Notes: generated by a model from the letters alone, not told the origin. 33,942 nucleotides of DNA from Treponema sp. (GCA_016297405.1 JAEDGP010000017.1:1-33942), one strand, 5' to 3'. Shown: positions 15,320 through 24,039, counted from the stretch's first letter. A program made the numbers and translations.

Positions 15320-16234
15320 CTACAGCGCCCCACCCTGAATAACACCTTTGCATTTGAAGTAACTGTTCATTTGATTCATTACATATTTTTTATTCCAGAC
15401 CCACATAGGTTCCACCAAAAGTTCTTTTGGACCATCTCCTGTCAATCTGTGAATGACAACCTCCTTTGGGATTATCCTAAGGGCCTTTGAAAGCAGTTCA
15501 AAATATTCTTCCATCGACAAACAAGAAAACTCGCCGTTTCGATAAAGATTTTCCAGCTCTGTTCCCTTCAAAACATTCAGATTTGTGAATTTTATGCCAT
15601 CCACCTTATTGCAGCATGCAAATCTGACAGAACAAATCATATCAGCTTCATTTTCTCCAGGCAGACCAAAAATCAAATGACAAACCACATGGCAATCAGG
15701 AATTATTCTCCTGATAGTTTTAACTGCATTAGAAAAATCTTCGTTAGAATATTTGCGATTTATAAGTTCACCTGTTTTTTCATTGGAAGTCTGCAATCCA
15801 AGCTCAATCATAAGAAATTTATGAGCGCAAATTTCCTTAAGCCGCAGTAAAAATTAACTTCTAAGACAATCAGGTCTGGTGGCAATATCAAGCCCCACAA
15901 CATCTTCATCTTCAATTGCCAATGCATACTTTTTAAGCAGAATATCTTCATCACCATACGTACTGGTAAAATTTTGAAAATATGCTATATATTTTCCATT
16001 TTTGCATTTAGCCGAAACTTTACCCTTTGCTTTAGCCAATTGCAATTTAATAGAATCTAGCGGATTCTGTGAAAATTCTCCACTTCCACGACTGCTGCAA
16101 AAAATACATCCTCCTGTACCTTTACTACCATCCCTGTTCGGGCATGTGCATCCTGCGTCTATAGAAATTTTGTAAACTTTTTGCGAAAAGACACTTTTAT
16201 AAAACTCTGATGCTGAATAAAAAACTGGTCGCAA
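15320..16234 (-). pseudogene. Radical SAM protein, TIGR01212/YhcC family, interrupted by an in-frame TAA
   Basis: Two open stretches in the same frame make one YhcC-type radical SAM protein of about 300 residues. The N-terminal half (to 15854) has KVYKISIDAGCTCPNRDG and GTGGCIFCSSRGSGEF with the iron-sulfur cysteines, and reaches GLDIATRPDCLRS. A TAA at 15856-15854 follows. Reading on in frame gives 14 codons and then IELGLQTSNEKTGELINR and HVVCHLIFGLPGE, just where an intact homologue continues. The 5' end is also odd: no ATG is present, and the likely TTG start near 16234 (or 16261) lies at or inside the tRNA terminator. A recent nonsense mutation is the simplest reading; a sequencing error or a restart at the ATG at 15811 cannot be excluded. 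Confidence 0.85.
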
Positions 16235-16247
16235 ACCAAAACCCCAT

Positions 16248-16274
16248 AAAAAAACCTGCAATTTCTTGCAGGTT
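16248..16274 (-). terminator. Rho-independent terminator of tRNA-Arg
   Basis: On the minus strand AACCTGCAA, loop GAAA, TTGCAGGTT form a perfect nine-base stem (16274-16253) running into seven T (16254-16248). It begins four bases after the tRNA 3' end. Confidence 0.85.
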
Positions 16275-16277
16275 AAT

Positions 16278-16351
16278 TGACGCTTGGCAGAATCGAACTG
16301 TCGACCTACTGCTTAGAAGGCAGTTGCTCTATCCAGCTGAGCTAAAGCGCC
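16278..16351 (-). tRNA. tRNA-Arg (anticodon UCU)
   Basis: A 74-base cloverleaf on the minus strand. The acceptor stem GGCGCTT pairs with AAGCGTC (one G-U), the D arm contains AGCTCAGCTGGATAGAGC, the anticodon stem ACTGC/GCAGT encloses the loop CTTCTAA with anticodon TCT, and the T arm has GGTTCGA-type CAGTTCGATTCTG. The discriminator base is A and CCA is not encoded. It has a consensus promoter immediately upstream and its own terminator downstream. It reads the AGA arginine codon. Confidence 0.95.
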
Positions 16352-16360
16352 ATATCTAAT

Positions 16361-16389
16361 AATATATAGTAAATGAATTATTTGTTCAA
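16361..16389 (-). promoter_or_regulatory. Promoter of tRNA-Arg
   Basis: On the minus strand TTGAAC (16389-16384) and TATATT (16366-16361) are spaced by 17 bases; transcription would begin a few bases before the mature tRNA 5' end at 16351. Confidence 0.75.
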
Positions 16390-16404
16390 GGGAATGCAGA
16401 GTTT

Positions 16405-17205
16405 TTAATTATGTTCTTCTGCAGCACTTATGCAGACTGCCCCCAAATGAAGCACATCACTATAATAAGTTGTATAAGTATCATCCCGACCTTCAGATAC
16501 AGCATACAAATCAACAAACCAAAGCTTTTCATTCTCATCGCTATAGTTGTTTGTATCAGACTCAACATCAGGATCGGCATCAACATCAGATGAAGAATAT
16601 CCCCTTACTGGAATCTTATTATAGTCATCATCGTAACCCACAATACCATTCCTGCCAAAATCGAAAGTGTAGAATTTTCCACCCGAACCTACAGAGCGAG
16701 ATGGAATTCCTTTATCAACACCGTCAATCTTCAATACTGCCACAGAAGTATCAGAAGTAGTTTCATGATAATTAGAAAGTCTTATATACACCCTTTGATT
16801 GGACGATGATGAAGGAATAAGCGGAGAAGGTGCACTATCTTTCAACCTTAGCGGCTTATAATTAAATGATGAAATCATCTTGGTGGCAGCCACAGACTCA
16901 TCGGCAGCACTTATGGATGAATTAGCGCTCAACATGGATGAAACATTATAATAAATTTTATAATAAATTCCTGTTCCAAGAAATTTAAAACCACCATTAG
17001 CCAATGAAGAATTATCCGAATCTTTTGTGGTAAATTCAAAATATGCATTTTCATAGCTTGGAACATCAGTAACAGAAGAAACGTTTGGCGTATTATGGGT
17101 TACAGAAGGCGTAATCAAATAATATACTGTTTCAAGACCACACCCGTTAAACATAAAAAGGCAACTAACAAGAAAACAAAAAAAATTTTTTTGGTTTTTC
17201 TTCAT
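16405..17205 (-). CDS. Lipoprotein of unknown function
   Basis: A 266-residue predicted lipoprotein: a basic MKKNQKN start, hydrophobic FFCFLVSCLFMFNGCG with the lipobox cysteine at about residue 22, then a secreted body rich in Ser, Asp and Tyr. The body looks beta-rich (YFEFTTKD, KFLGTGIYYKIYYNV, FYTFDFGRNGIVGYDDDY) with a low-complexity SSDVDADPDVESDTNN stretch near residue 208-224, and ends with a cluster of Tyr/Asp around DDTYTTYYSDV. I do not recognise a family; it resembles the many genus-specific treponemal surface or periplasmic lipoproteins. GAGG lies five bases before the ATG, and it follows the TPR gene by 39 bases, so they are probably co-transcribed. Confidence 0.8.
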   Translation of the reverse strand: MKKNQKNFFCFLVSCLFMFNGCGLETVYYLITPSVTHNTPNVSSVTDVPSYENAYFEFTTKDSDNSSLANGGFKFLGTGIYYKIYYNVSSMLSANSSISAADESVAATKMISSFNYKPLRLKDSAPSPLIPSSSSNQRVYIRLSNYHETTSDTSVAVLKIDGVDKGIPSRSVGSGGKFYTFDFGRNGIVGYDDDYNKIPVRGYSSSDVDADPDVESDTNNYSDENEKLWFVDLYAVSEGRDDTYTTYYSDVLHLGAVCISAAEEHN

Positions 17206-17244
17206 AATTGCCTCTAAAACTTAAAAATTTAAAACAGAATTGAC

Positions 17245-17916
17245 TTATTTTCCCAATGCAAGAAGTCTTGATTTTGCAAGCAAAACCCACTCATCAGTTA
17301 CATTTTCGTCCATATCATTGTAAAGACTTGAATATGCATTAACAGCATCTTCAATCTTATTTTGAGATTCATACAAACGACCAACACTGAATTTTGCATG
17401 AGATTTCAAAATGCTATTCGAGTCATTTGCGGATTTTGAATAATATTCAAGAGCTTTTTCTGATTCTCCTGCATTTTCATAGCAAACGGCTGCATTGAAA
17501 GCGCAAAGTCCATATGTATAGCTTGAAGAATCCTTGTCACAAGCCTGCGCATAATAAGAAGCAGCAGCAGCCTGATCCTCGCCCATAAGGGAAATTTCTG
17601 CAGCAAGCATATTCGCACGAACACCCACAACAGCGGATTTTGATGTATATTCACCAAGTTTCGAAATAGCCTGTTCGCGCCTTGCAGCCTGATCTTCTTT
17701 GGAAAGTGTGGAATACCCTTCGTAAAGGTCATTCTGAATTTTAGCTACAGATTCAAGACCTGCAACTTTATTAGCATTCTTCACATGAGTGTAAATGGCA
17801 AATGCTGTTACACCGATTATGGCGACTGCAAGCACTGCAATTAAAATTTTAGCTTTTCTAGAAATAAATCCAGAAATCTTATCAACGGCTTTATTGCTGT
17901 TAAATCTTGAATTCAT
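17245..17916 (-). CDS. Membrane-anchored tetratricopeptide-repeat protein
   Basis: 223 residues: a short cytoplasmic N-terminus, one transmembrane segment at about residues 24-44 (ILIAVLAVAIIGVTAFAIYT), then a periplasmic TPR region. Helical repeats are visible at about 100-215 with typical TPR residues (YGLCAFNAAVCYENAGESEKALEYYSKSA and HAKFSVGRLYESQNKIEDAV, each a repeat pair). The layout resembles the YfgM-like family, which connects translocon and periplasmic chaperones, but sequence similarity cannot be judged here. AGGAG stands six bases before the ATG. It lies 26 bases after the sigma54 activator and before a lipoprotein, probably in one operon. Confidence 0.8.
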   Translation of the reverse strand: MNSRFNSNKAVDKISGFISRKAKILIAVLAVAIIGVTAFAIYTHVKNANKVAGLESVAKIQNDLYEGYSTLSKEDQAARREQAISKLGEYTSKSAVVGVRANMLAAEISLMGEDQAAAASYYAQACDKDSSSYTYGLCAFNAAVCYENAGESEKALEYYSKSANDSNSILKSHAKFSVGRLYESQNKIEDAVNAYSSLYNDMDENVTDEWVLLAKSRLLALGK

Positions 17917-17942
17917 ATAAAACTCCTATTTTTTATACTTTT

Positions 17943-19505
17943 CTATTTATTTACGCGGATATTAAGTTCATTCATAAGCTTAGAAACATAAGTCCGCTGT
18001 ATATCTAGAATCTTACTGGCTTTCGTCTGATTCCAATTGCACTCTTCCAAAACCTTGATCAAGTAAGAACGCTTGAATCTATCTAAGGCAGTTTTTAAGG
18101 AACGGTCCGTGCCATCATCAGCGATAACACCTACCATTTCTGAAATATTACCTTCTATATCTTCTGCACCAATGTATTCATCTACAGAAAGCCTAAGGTC
18201 CGCACTTTGTATAAAAGGAGGATTTCCGATTATACAGGCACGAGCAACAGCATTTTCAAGTTCACGGATATTTCCTGGCCACTTATACTCTTCCATAGCC
18301 AAAATCGCTTCTCTTGAAAAGCCCGAATATTCTTTGCCAACTTCAAGTGAACTTTTTCGTAAAAAATTCACAGCTAAAGGAAGAATATCCTCCTTTCTTG
18401 CCCTTAAAGATGGAATGCGAATTGGCAGCACATTCAACCTAAAGAAAAGGTCTTCCCTAAAAGTTCCAGCAGAAACCATTTCAGCAAGATTTCTATTGGT
18501 AGCAGCAATGATGCGAACATCAACATGAAATGTTTCAGGGGAACCAACTTTTTCAAATTGCTTATCCTGTATGACACGCAAAAGTTTTGCCTGCAATGCC
18601 AGCGGGATTTCTCCAACCTCATCAAGAAAGATTGTTCCACCATCAGCCAATTCAAATCTGCCTTTCTGTGCAGAATCTGCACTGGTATAGGCGCCCTTTA
18701 CATGTCCAAAAAGCTCACTTTCAATAAGCGTATCAGACAGTGCAGCACAATTTACGCGCACAAAAGGCATGTCACTACGCTTGCTGTTCAGAAAAATCTG
18801 CTCAGCAAAAAGTTCCTTTCCTACCCCGCTTTCGCCAGTAAGCAAAATCGAAGAATTTGTTACAGCAGCCTTTTTAACAATATCCATCAAATCCTTTATT
18901 ACAGGACTTTCAGAAATGAAATCATGGAAAACTTGGGAATTAACAGAATACCCAGAATTTCCTTGCCTTAAGGAAATAATCTGATTCCTCTGACTTTCAT
19001 AGTTTTCACAGGCGCAGAAAGCAGAACCGGCAACACCAGCTAAAACCTTTGAAGTAAGCATGTCGATTTCATCAAAAGGGAAGACTTCTCGCTTATTCAA
19101 AAATTCAAGGACACCAACACAAACTCCAGACACCATCATTGGAACAGCAAGAAACTCAGTTACCTTCATTTCTGTATATCTGGAAAAAATTGATGAAAAA
19201 AGAACGCTATCTCTAACTTCATTGCATATAAGCGGTTTGTTATCAGCAATGATTCTAGAAGCTAAACTATTTTGATCAAGAATTTCGTTATGCTTTATCA
19301 GTTCCTTGCCGTCGCTGCTTGCAAGCCATTTAATTTTTCCCACTGACCTATCGAACGAAACGTACAAAGCAGTGGTACAATTAACAAGACGCACCGCTGA
19401 TTTCAGAATACGAAACAGCAATGCGTCTCTGTTTTTTAAGTCACTATTAATGTCGTTTATGATTTCGATGAGAGTCTTCAATATGTCTGGAGAAAACTGA
19501 TTCAT
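17943..19505 (-). CDS. Sigma54-dependent transcriptional activator (GAF, AAA+, Fis-type HTH)
   Basis: 520 residues. An N-terminal GAF sensor domain (about 20-165) precedes the AAA+ domain: Walker A GESGVGKE (about 225-232), Walker B GGTIFLDEVGE (about 286-296), IIAATNRNL and the arginine-finger FREDLFFRLNVLPI. The C-terminus has a Fis-type helix-turn-helix (NWNQTKASKILDIQRTYVSK, about 490-509). Such proteins remodel RNA polymerase-sigma54 at -24/-12 promoters. The sigma54-contacting GAFTGA loop is GAYTSA (271-276). No receiver domain is present, so the signal enters through GAF rather than phosphorylation. It follows cmk-rpsA by 14 bases with AGG upstream of ATG; its targets are not visible here. 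Confidence 0.93.
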   Translation of the reverse strand: MNQFSPDILKTLIEIINDINSDLKNRDALLFRILKSAVRLVNCTTALYVSFDRSVGKIKWLASSDGKELIKHNEILDQNSLASRIIADNKPLICNEVRDSVLFSSIFSRYTEMKVTEFLAVPMMVSGVCVGVLEFLNKREVFPFDEIDMLTSKVLAGVAGSAFCACENYESQRNQIISLRQGNSGYSVNSQVFHDFISESPVIKDLMDIVKKAAVTNSSILLTGESGVGKELFAEQIFLNSKRSDMPFVRVNCAALSDTLIESELFGHVKGAYTSADSAQKGRFELADGGTIFLDEVGEIPLALQAKLLRVIQDKQFEKVGSPETFHVDVRIIAATNRNLAEMVSAGTFREDLFFRLNVLPIRIPSLRARKEDILPLAVNFLRKSSLEVGKEYSGFSREAILAMEEYKWPGNIRELENAVARACIIGNPPFIQSADLRLSVDEYIGAEDIEGNISEMVGVIADDGTDRSLKTALDRFKRSYLIKVLEECNWNQTKASKILDIQRTYVSKLMNELNIRVNK

Positions 19506-19519
19506 CGAAACCTACTCAA

Positions 19520-21871
19520 CTAGTTCTTCTGATTATTCAAGTAATCGCCCAAAGTATAAGCGCCTTCATCTGAAGAAGATGCCATATACTGTGAGATTTC
19601 ATCACGCTGCTGCTTTTTCTTGAATTCGCGAACTGAGAAAGCAACCTTTTCTTTTTCGATATTAACATCAGCAACAAATACATTGATTTTATCGCCAACA
19701 TTATACTTTTTGATTGCTTCTTCAAAAGGAGTATCACGATCTTCGCTAAGGTTAGCCTTGTTTACAAGACCTTCAATTCCATAAGGAGCCTTTACGAAAA
19801 GACCAAAATCTGTGATAGATGTGATTTCACCTTCAAGTGTTGAACCAACACTGTATTCATCAGCGAATTTCTTCCAAGGATCTTCAGTAAGCTGCTTGAT
19901 ACCAACTTTAATGCGATGACCTGCAACATCACAATCGATAACAACAACTTCAATTTCCTGATCCTGTGTAAGTTCAGAACCTGGATGCTTAACTTTCTTT
20001 GTCCAAGAAATATCTTCTGCGTGAAGGAATCCATCAATTCCATCTTCGATAGATACAAAAGCACCGTTATTTGTAATCTTTACAACTTTACCTGTAATTT
20101 TTGTTCCAACAGGATATCTTTCAGCGATAGTATCCCAAGGATTAGCAGTAACCTGCTTAATACCAAGAGAAACGCGACCTGCCTGAATATCATATCCAAG
20201 AATCATACATTCAACTTCATCACCAACATTTACCATGTCAGAAGGCTTGTTGATCTTCTTTGTCCAGGAGAATTCGCTGATATGAACAAGACCTTCGATA
20301 CCTTCTTCAAGTTCAATGAAAGCACCGAATTCTGTAAGTTTTGTAACTTTACCTTTTACTTTTTCATCAACATGGTACTTTTCTTCAAAGTGAATCCATG
20401 GATCTTCAGCAAAGTGCTTGAGAGAAAGGTTGATGCGCTTTTCAGCTGGATCAAGGCGGATAATCTTAAGTTCGATTTCCTGTCCCTTCTTTACAAAGTC
20501 TTTAGGGCGAGCAACATGACCCCAACTCATATCATTAATATGAAGAAGACCGTCGAAACCACCAAGATCAATAAATGCTCCAAAGCTAGTAAAACTCTTT
20601 ACTACACCTTTTACACAATCACCAATCTTCTTTGTATTGAAGAACTCATCACGTTTTGCATCGATCTGTTCTTCAAGATACTTTCTGCGGTTAACAACAA
20701 CATTTGCTTTATTTTCTGAAAACATTCTTTCGATATAGAACTGAGCCTTAAGCCCAATCAATGTTTCAGGTTTTTCAACTTTCTGGCTGTCAGACTGGCT
20801 GATAGGAAGGAACGCATGAATGTCACCACCAAGGTTAACATCAAATCCACCCTTCACAACTTTTGTGATAACACCAGATACGGCAGTCTTATCTTTAAAT
20901 GCCTGAGCAACATCTTTCCAAAGACGCTTTGCATCTGCCTTGGTTTTTGAAATCTCTGGACCATTGCGTCCGAATTTCTTAACCAAATAAACCTGAACAG
21001 TGTCTCCTACGTTTGGCATTTCACCTGCAAACTCCGATACCGGGAGACGACCCTCTGATTTACATCCTACATCAAGGAACACATATTCGTCAGTTACCTG
21101 AATTACATAACCATCAACGAGCTGTCCTTCTGTTGGATTGTTTGCATTCTTGAGGGATTCCTCTAATTGTGTCTGGAACGCGCCCTTGGAGTTCTGAGCT
21201 TCTTCCTTTTCCACTTCCATTTCTTCCATCGTAAACCCTTGTTTATAAATTTGTTCAAGTATTATCTCACAAACCTTATCTATGGTCAAGTTAGATGTAT
21301 CGATATAAAAGGCATCTGGAGCACGCTTAAGGGCGCCTTCTGCTTTATTTCTATCGATTTCATCACGTTTTCTGATAGCTTCCTTTATTTCTTCAAGAGT
21401 AAGATTGCTTACACCTTGATCAAAGCGGCGCTGTGCCTGAACATCAAGTGATGCATCAAGATAAAATTTGCATTCTGCCTGTGGAAATACCACAGTTGTC
21501 ATATCGCGGCCTTCACAAACGATGCTTAAGCTTTTTGTGATTTCCTGCATTCTATCATTAACAAGATGGCGGATTTCAACTATTGCTGAAATCTGAGCAA
21601 CATTGGCACTAACGCGGTCATCATGCAGATGATCCTCCACATCCTTTCCATTCAAAACAAGTCTTGAATTAACGTATTCAAGTTTCTGTTTCTTACAGAA
21701 ATCCAATACTGCGTCCTTATCACCAAGATCAACACTTCCGTCTAGAAGAGCAAGTGTCAAAGCGCGATAAAAACTTCCGCTGTTCAAATAAGTAACATTC
21801 AACTTCTTCGCAATAATTGAAGCGATTGTACTTTTTCCTGTACCTGCAGGACCATCCATTGCAATAATCAT
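19520..21871 (-). CDS. Cytidylate kinase fused to ribosomal protein S1
   Basis: 783 residues joining two proteins usually encoded by adjacent genes. Residues about 1-215 are CMP/dCMP kinase (IIAMDGPAGTGKST, LNSGSFYRALT, EGRDMTTVVFP, RKRDEIDRNK), phosphorylating CMP to CDP. The rest is S1 with six S1 RNA-binding repeats, each with the G-V/I-V-x-F-G-A-F core, for example KGVVKSFTSFGAFIDLGG and KGKVTKLTEFGAFIELEEG. S1 docks mRNA on the 30S subunit. The ATG at 21871 is chosen because GGAG lies five bases before it; an upstream ATG (21889) lacks one. The same fusion is annotated in other treponemes. An internal ATG at 21229 with AAGGG six bases ahead could also yield free S1. Confidence 0.95.
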   Translation of the reverse strand: MIIAMDGPAGTGKSTIASIIAKKLNVTYLNSGSFYRALTLALLDGSVDLGDKDAVLDFCKKQKLEYVNSRLVLNGKDVEDHLHDDRVSANVAQISAIVEIRHLVNDRMQEITKSLSIVCEGRDMTTVVFPQAECKFYLDASLDVQAQRRFDQGVSNLTLEEIKEAIRKRDEIDRNKAEGALKRAPDAFYIDTSNLTIDKVCEIILEQIYKQGFTMEEMEVEKEEAQNSKGAFQTQLEESLKNANNPTEGQLVDGYVIQVTDEYVFLDVGCKSEGRLPVSEFAGEMPNVGDTVQVYLVKKFGRNGPEISKTKADAKRLWKDVAQAFKDKTAVSGVITKVVKGGFDVNLGGDIHAFLPISQSDSQKVEKPETLIGLKAQFYIERMFSENKANVVVNRRKYLEEQIDAKRDEFFNTKKIGDCVKGVVKSFTSFGAFIDLGGFDGLLHINDMSWGHVARPKDFVKKGQEIELKIIRLDPAEKRINLSLKHFAEDPWIHFEEKYHVDEKVKGKVTKLTEFGAFIELEEGIEGLVHISEFSWTKKINKPSDMVNVGDEVECMILGYDIQAGRVSLGIKQVTANPWDTIAERYPVGTKITGKVVKITNNGAFVSIEDGIDGFLHAEDISWTKKVKHPGSELTQDQEIEVVVIDCDVAGHRIKVGIKQLTEDPWKKFADEYSVGSTLEGEITSITDFGLFVKAPYGIEGLVNKANLSEDRDTPFEEAIKKYNVGDKINVFVADVNIEKEKVAFSVREFKKKQQRDEISQYMASSSDEGAYTLGDYLNNQKN

Positions 21872-21906
21872 ATATACTCCAACGCACATTCGTGCAATTT
21901 TTCGTT

Positions 21907-22656
21907 TTAAATCTGTTTATCTCGACAAAGTTTCAGCAATCCCTGAACTTCACTTTGAGTAAGTTCCCGAAATTCTCCGCTTTTCAGGTCATTCATCTCG
22001 ATATTTCCAATTCGAACCCGAACAAGTCGTTTGATTCCTATTTCCCTGGATTGGAAAACATTTCGAATTTCCCTGTTTTTTCCTTCTATTAAAACGATTT
22101 TCATTCGCCGGGCATTCACATCCTGCGCCTTCTTACATTTATAGAAAACACCATCAACACGAATCCCTTTTTCAAAGGACTGGGCCAAATCCCTTGGCAA
22201 CGGTGTACTGGAATCAACTATATACTCTTTTTCAAGTTCTGCCGAAGGATGTGACAGACGTTTGGCAAAATCCCCGTCATTCGTGAATATCAATAGCCCC
22301 TGACTAAACATATCCAGTCGACCAACGTTATAAAGCCGTTCAGAATAAGTTTCTTTCAAAAGCTCAACCGCGCATGGACGGCCGCGGTCATCAGACAATG
22401 CTGAAATGTAACCGGCCGGCTTATTCAAAAGCACATAACGTTTATTTTCTTCAACCTTCACAAGTTTACCATCAACGCAAACTTCATCTGCATCGCAAAC
22501 CTTCGTGCCAAGTTCAACAACCACACTTCCATTAACCGTAACACGGCCATCAAGAATAATCTTCTCACAAGCACGACGACTTGCAACTCCGCAATGAGAA
22601 AGATAGGCTTGAAGTCTTATTCTATCGTTTGTATTTTCGTTATTGTTATCGGGCAA
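21907..22656 (-). CDS. RsuA/RluB-family pseudouridine synthase
   Basis: About 249 residues. An N-terminal S4 RNA-binding domain (RLQAYLSHCGVASRRACEK, then GRVTVNG) precedes the pseudouridine synthase core with the catalytic Asp in YNVGRLDMFSQGLLIFTNDG, LEKEYIV, and EGKNREIRNVF. RluB and RsuA isomerise single uridines in 23S and 16S rRNA; the neighbourhood after scpB favours RluB, as in many Gram-positive genomes. I place the start at a TTG (22656) with AGAGG seven bases upstream, inside the end of scpB; ATG codons a few residues further upstream are alternatives without a ribosome binding site. cmk-rpsA follows after about 35 bases. Confidence 0.92.
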   Translation of the reverse strand: MPDNNNENTNDRIRLQAYLSHCGVASRRACEKIILDGRVTVNGSVVVELGTKVCDADEVCVDGKLVKVEENKRYVLLNKPAGYISALSDDRGRPCAVELLKETYSERLYNVGRLDMFSQGLLIFTNDGDFAKRLSHPSAELEKEYIVDSSTPLPRDLAQSFEKGIRVDGVFYKCKKAQDVNARRMKIVLIEGKNREIRNVFQSREIGIKRLVRVRIGNIEMNDLKSGEFRELTQSEVQGLLKLCRDKQI

Positions 22657-23185
22657 GCGTGAACCTCTGTTCTTCATCTTCATCAAGCTGAGGAAGGTCA
22701 GCTATACTGTTCAAATGGAAATACTTCAAGAATTCTTTCGTAGTCTTGAACTGGATTGGACGACCTGGCACATCCTTATGGCCTGCTTCTGTTATCAATG
22801 ACCTTTCAACCAGCAGGCGAATCATATTGTCTGCAGAAACACCACGAATCTGTTCAATTTCGCCTCTTGTAATCGGCTGCTTATAAGCGATGATGGAAAG
22901 GGTCTCTAATGCAGACTTTGAAAGTCTTGCCTTATTCTTTTCGCCATAGCGTTCACGAAGCACATTCCAAATATCTTTCTTAGGAACTAATGCCCATCCT
23001 CCGGTAATCATTTCAAGTTCCACCCCGGAGTCTTCTTTTTCATATTTTTCCTTGAGGTTTTCTATGCAAATTTTAACAACTTCTTCAGAAAGCTCAGCAA
23101 CATTTGAAATAAGCTTTTCCGTCGCAGGCTCACTTTCCAGGAACAAAACTGCCTCAACCAACGCTGTTTCTTTTTCAAGTTCCAT
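22646..23185 (-). CDS. scpB: Segregation and condensation protein B
   Basis: The 179-residue ScpB consists of two winged-helix domains that dimerise and bind the middle of the ScpA kleisin. Signatures: LVEAVLFLESEPAT near the start, SKSALETLSIIAYKQPITRG (about 90-109), IEQIRGVSADNMIRLLVERS and GRPIQFKTTKEFLKYFHL. Its ATG overlaps the scpA stop as TAATG, and its 3' end overlaps the start of the RluB-type gene. It completes the Smc-ScpA-ScpB condensin with the smc gene at 0.8-3.9 kb. Confidence 0.96.
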   Translation of the reverse strand: MELEKETALVEAVLFLESEPATEKLISNVAELSEEVVKICIENLKEKYEKEDSGVELEMITGGWALVPKKDIWNVLRERYGEKNKARLSKSALETLSIIAYKQPITRGEIEQIRGVSADNMIRLLVERSLITEAGHKDVPGRPIQFKTTKEFLKYFHLNSIADLPQLDEDEEQRFTLAR

Positions 23186-24039
23186 TATTCTTCCCCTTCC
23201 GGCACTTCTGTTTTATCGATTGTAATCTCTAGCGAATGAATTGCCTCTCCGCCATCTGTTCTGCGGCAGATTTTTATATCGCCAAACAATTTATTCTGCA
23301 TGATTTTGATCATCCTGAACTTCACAGCTTCCAATATAGCCATAAATGCGCAGATGATGTCCATTTCATTGCCTTCACGAGTGATAAGATCTGTAAACAT
23401 ACATTCATCATCTTTTTCCAAAAGCTCATTCATGAGGGTAATCTTTTCATTTACCGAGATTTTCTCGTACATGTTCAGGATTTTTTCATTGGAATACTGC
23501 GAAACCATATTTTTGAACAGTTTCTGCATCTGCTGTAAAAGTTCCCAGGTGTCAACCTGTTCCCAATCAGAATCGCTTTCTTCAAACGGAAGAACCCTCT
23601 GGATTTTATTTCTTTCGTAATTCCATTCGGCGGTATTTTCCTTTTCTTCCATTAATTCCGAAAGCTTCTTGAACTTCTGGTACTCGATAAGCTTATCAAC
23701 AAGTTCCTGGCGTGGATCCTCAACATCCTCTTCGTCATATTCGATTTCTACAGGCAGAAGCATACGACTTTTCATATTCAAAAGCATAGCTGCCCATTTA
23801 TAGAATTCGCTCAAATCACCAAGATCTGTCTGAGCTGCATAATCAAGATACTCCAGATACTGTTCCGTAATTTGAGCAATTGGAATATCATAGATATTGA
23901 TTTCACTTTTATGAATCAAAAACCACAGCAAATCAAGGGGGCCTTCAAATTCCCCGGCAGCAAAACGCCTTTTTGCATCTTCCGAAACTTCTGCCTGTGT
24001 TGTAATTGTTTTTGTTCTTTCTGCGACTTTCACACCCAT
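23185..24039 (-). CDS. scpA: Segregation and condensation protein A (kleisin)
   Basis: 284 residues from the ATG at 24039, preceded by AAAGGCGG; reading further upstream would run into folK without a ribosome binding site. Kleisin signatures: FEGPLDLLWFLIHKSEINIYDIPIAQITEQYLEYL at the N-terminal Smc-neck-binding part (quoted as the run beginning FEGPLDLL), a WAAMLLNMKSRMLLP helix, and a C-terminal winged helix (FMAILEAVKFRMIKIMQ) that binds the Smc head cap. The central acidic linker (EYDEEDVEDPRQEL) binds ScpB. scpB overlaps by TAATG; folK lies 19 bases upstream. Confidence 0.95.
   Translation of the reverse strand: MGVKVAERTKTITTQAEVSEDAKRRFAAGEFEGPLDLLWFLIHKSEINIYDIPIAQITEQYLEYLDYAAQTDLGDLSEFYKWAAMLLNMKSRMLLPVEIEYDEEDVEDPRQELVDKLIEYQKFKKLSELMEEKENTAEWNYERNKIQRVLPFEESDSDWEQVDTWELLQQMQKLFKNMVSQYSNEKILNMYEKISVNEKITLMNELLEKDDECMFTDLITREGNEMDIICAFMAILEAVKFRMIKIMQNKLFGDIKICRRTDGGEAIHSLEITIDKTEVPEGEE

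Noticed and set aside
15300..15325. T-rich run after the radical SAM gene as a terminator
   Set aside because: The T tracts are present on the minus strand but the preceding sequence gives only a three-pair stem.
15854..15856. TAA read as a recoded amino acid in the radical SAM gene
   Set aside because: Selenocysteine and pyrrolysine use TGA and TAG, no stem-loop for recoding is apparent, and all other genes use TAA as stop.
19916..20719. Plus-strand open frame of 267 codons
   Set aside because: It is entirely antisense to the S1 repeats of the cmk-rpsA fusion, which are unmistakable. The antisense product is Cys/Phe/Asn-rich and resembles nothing.
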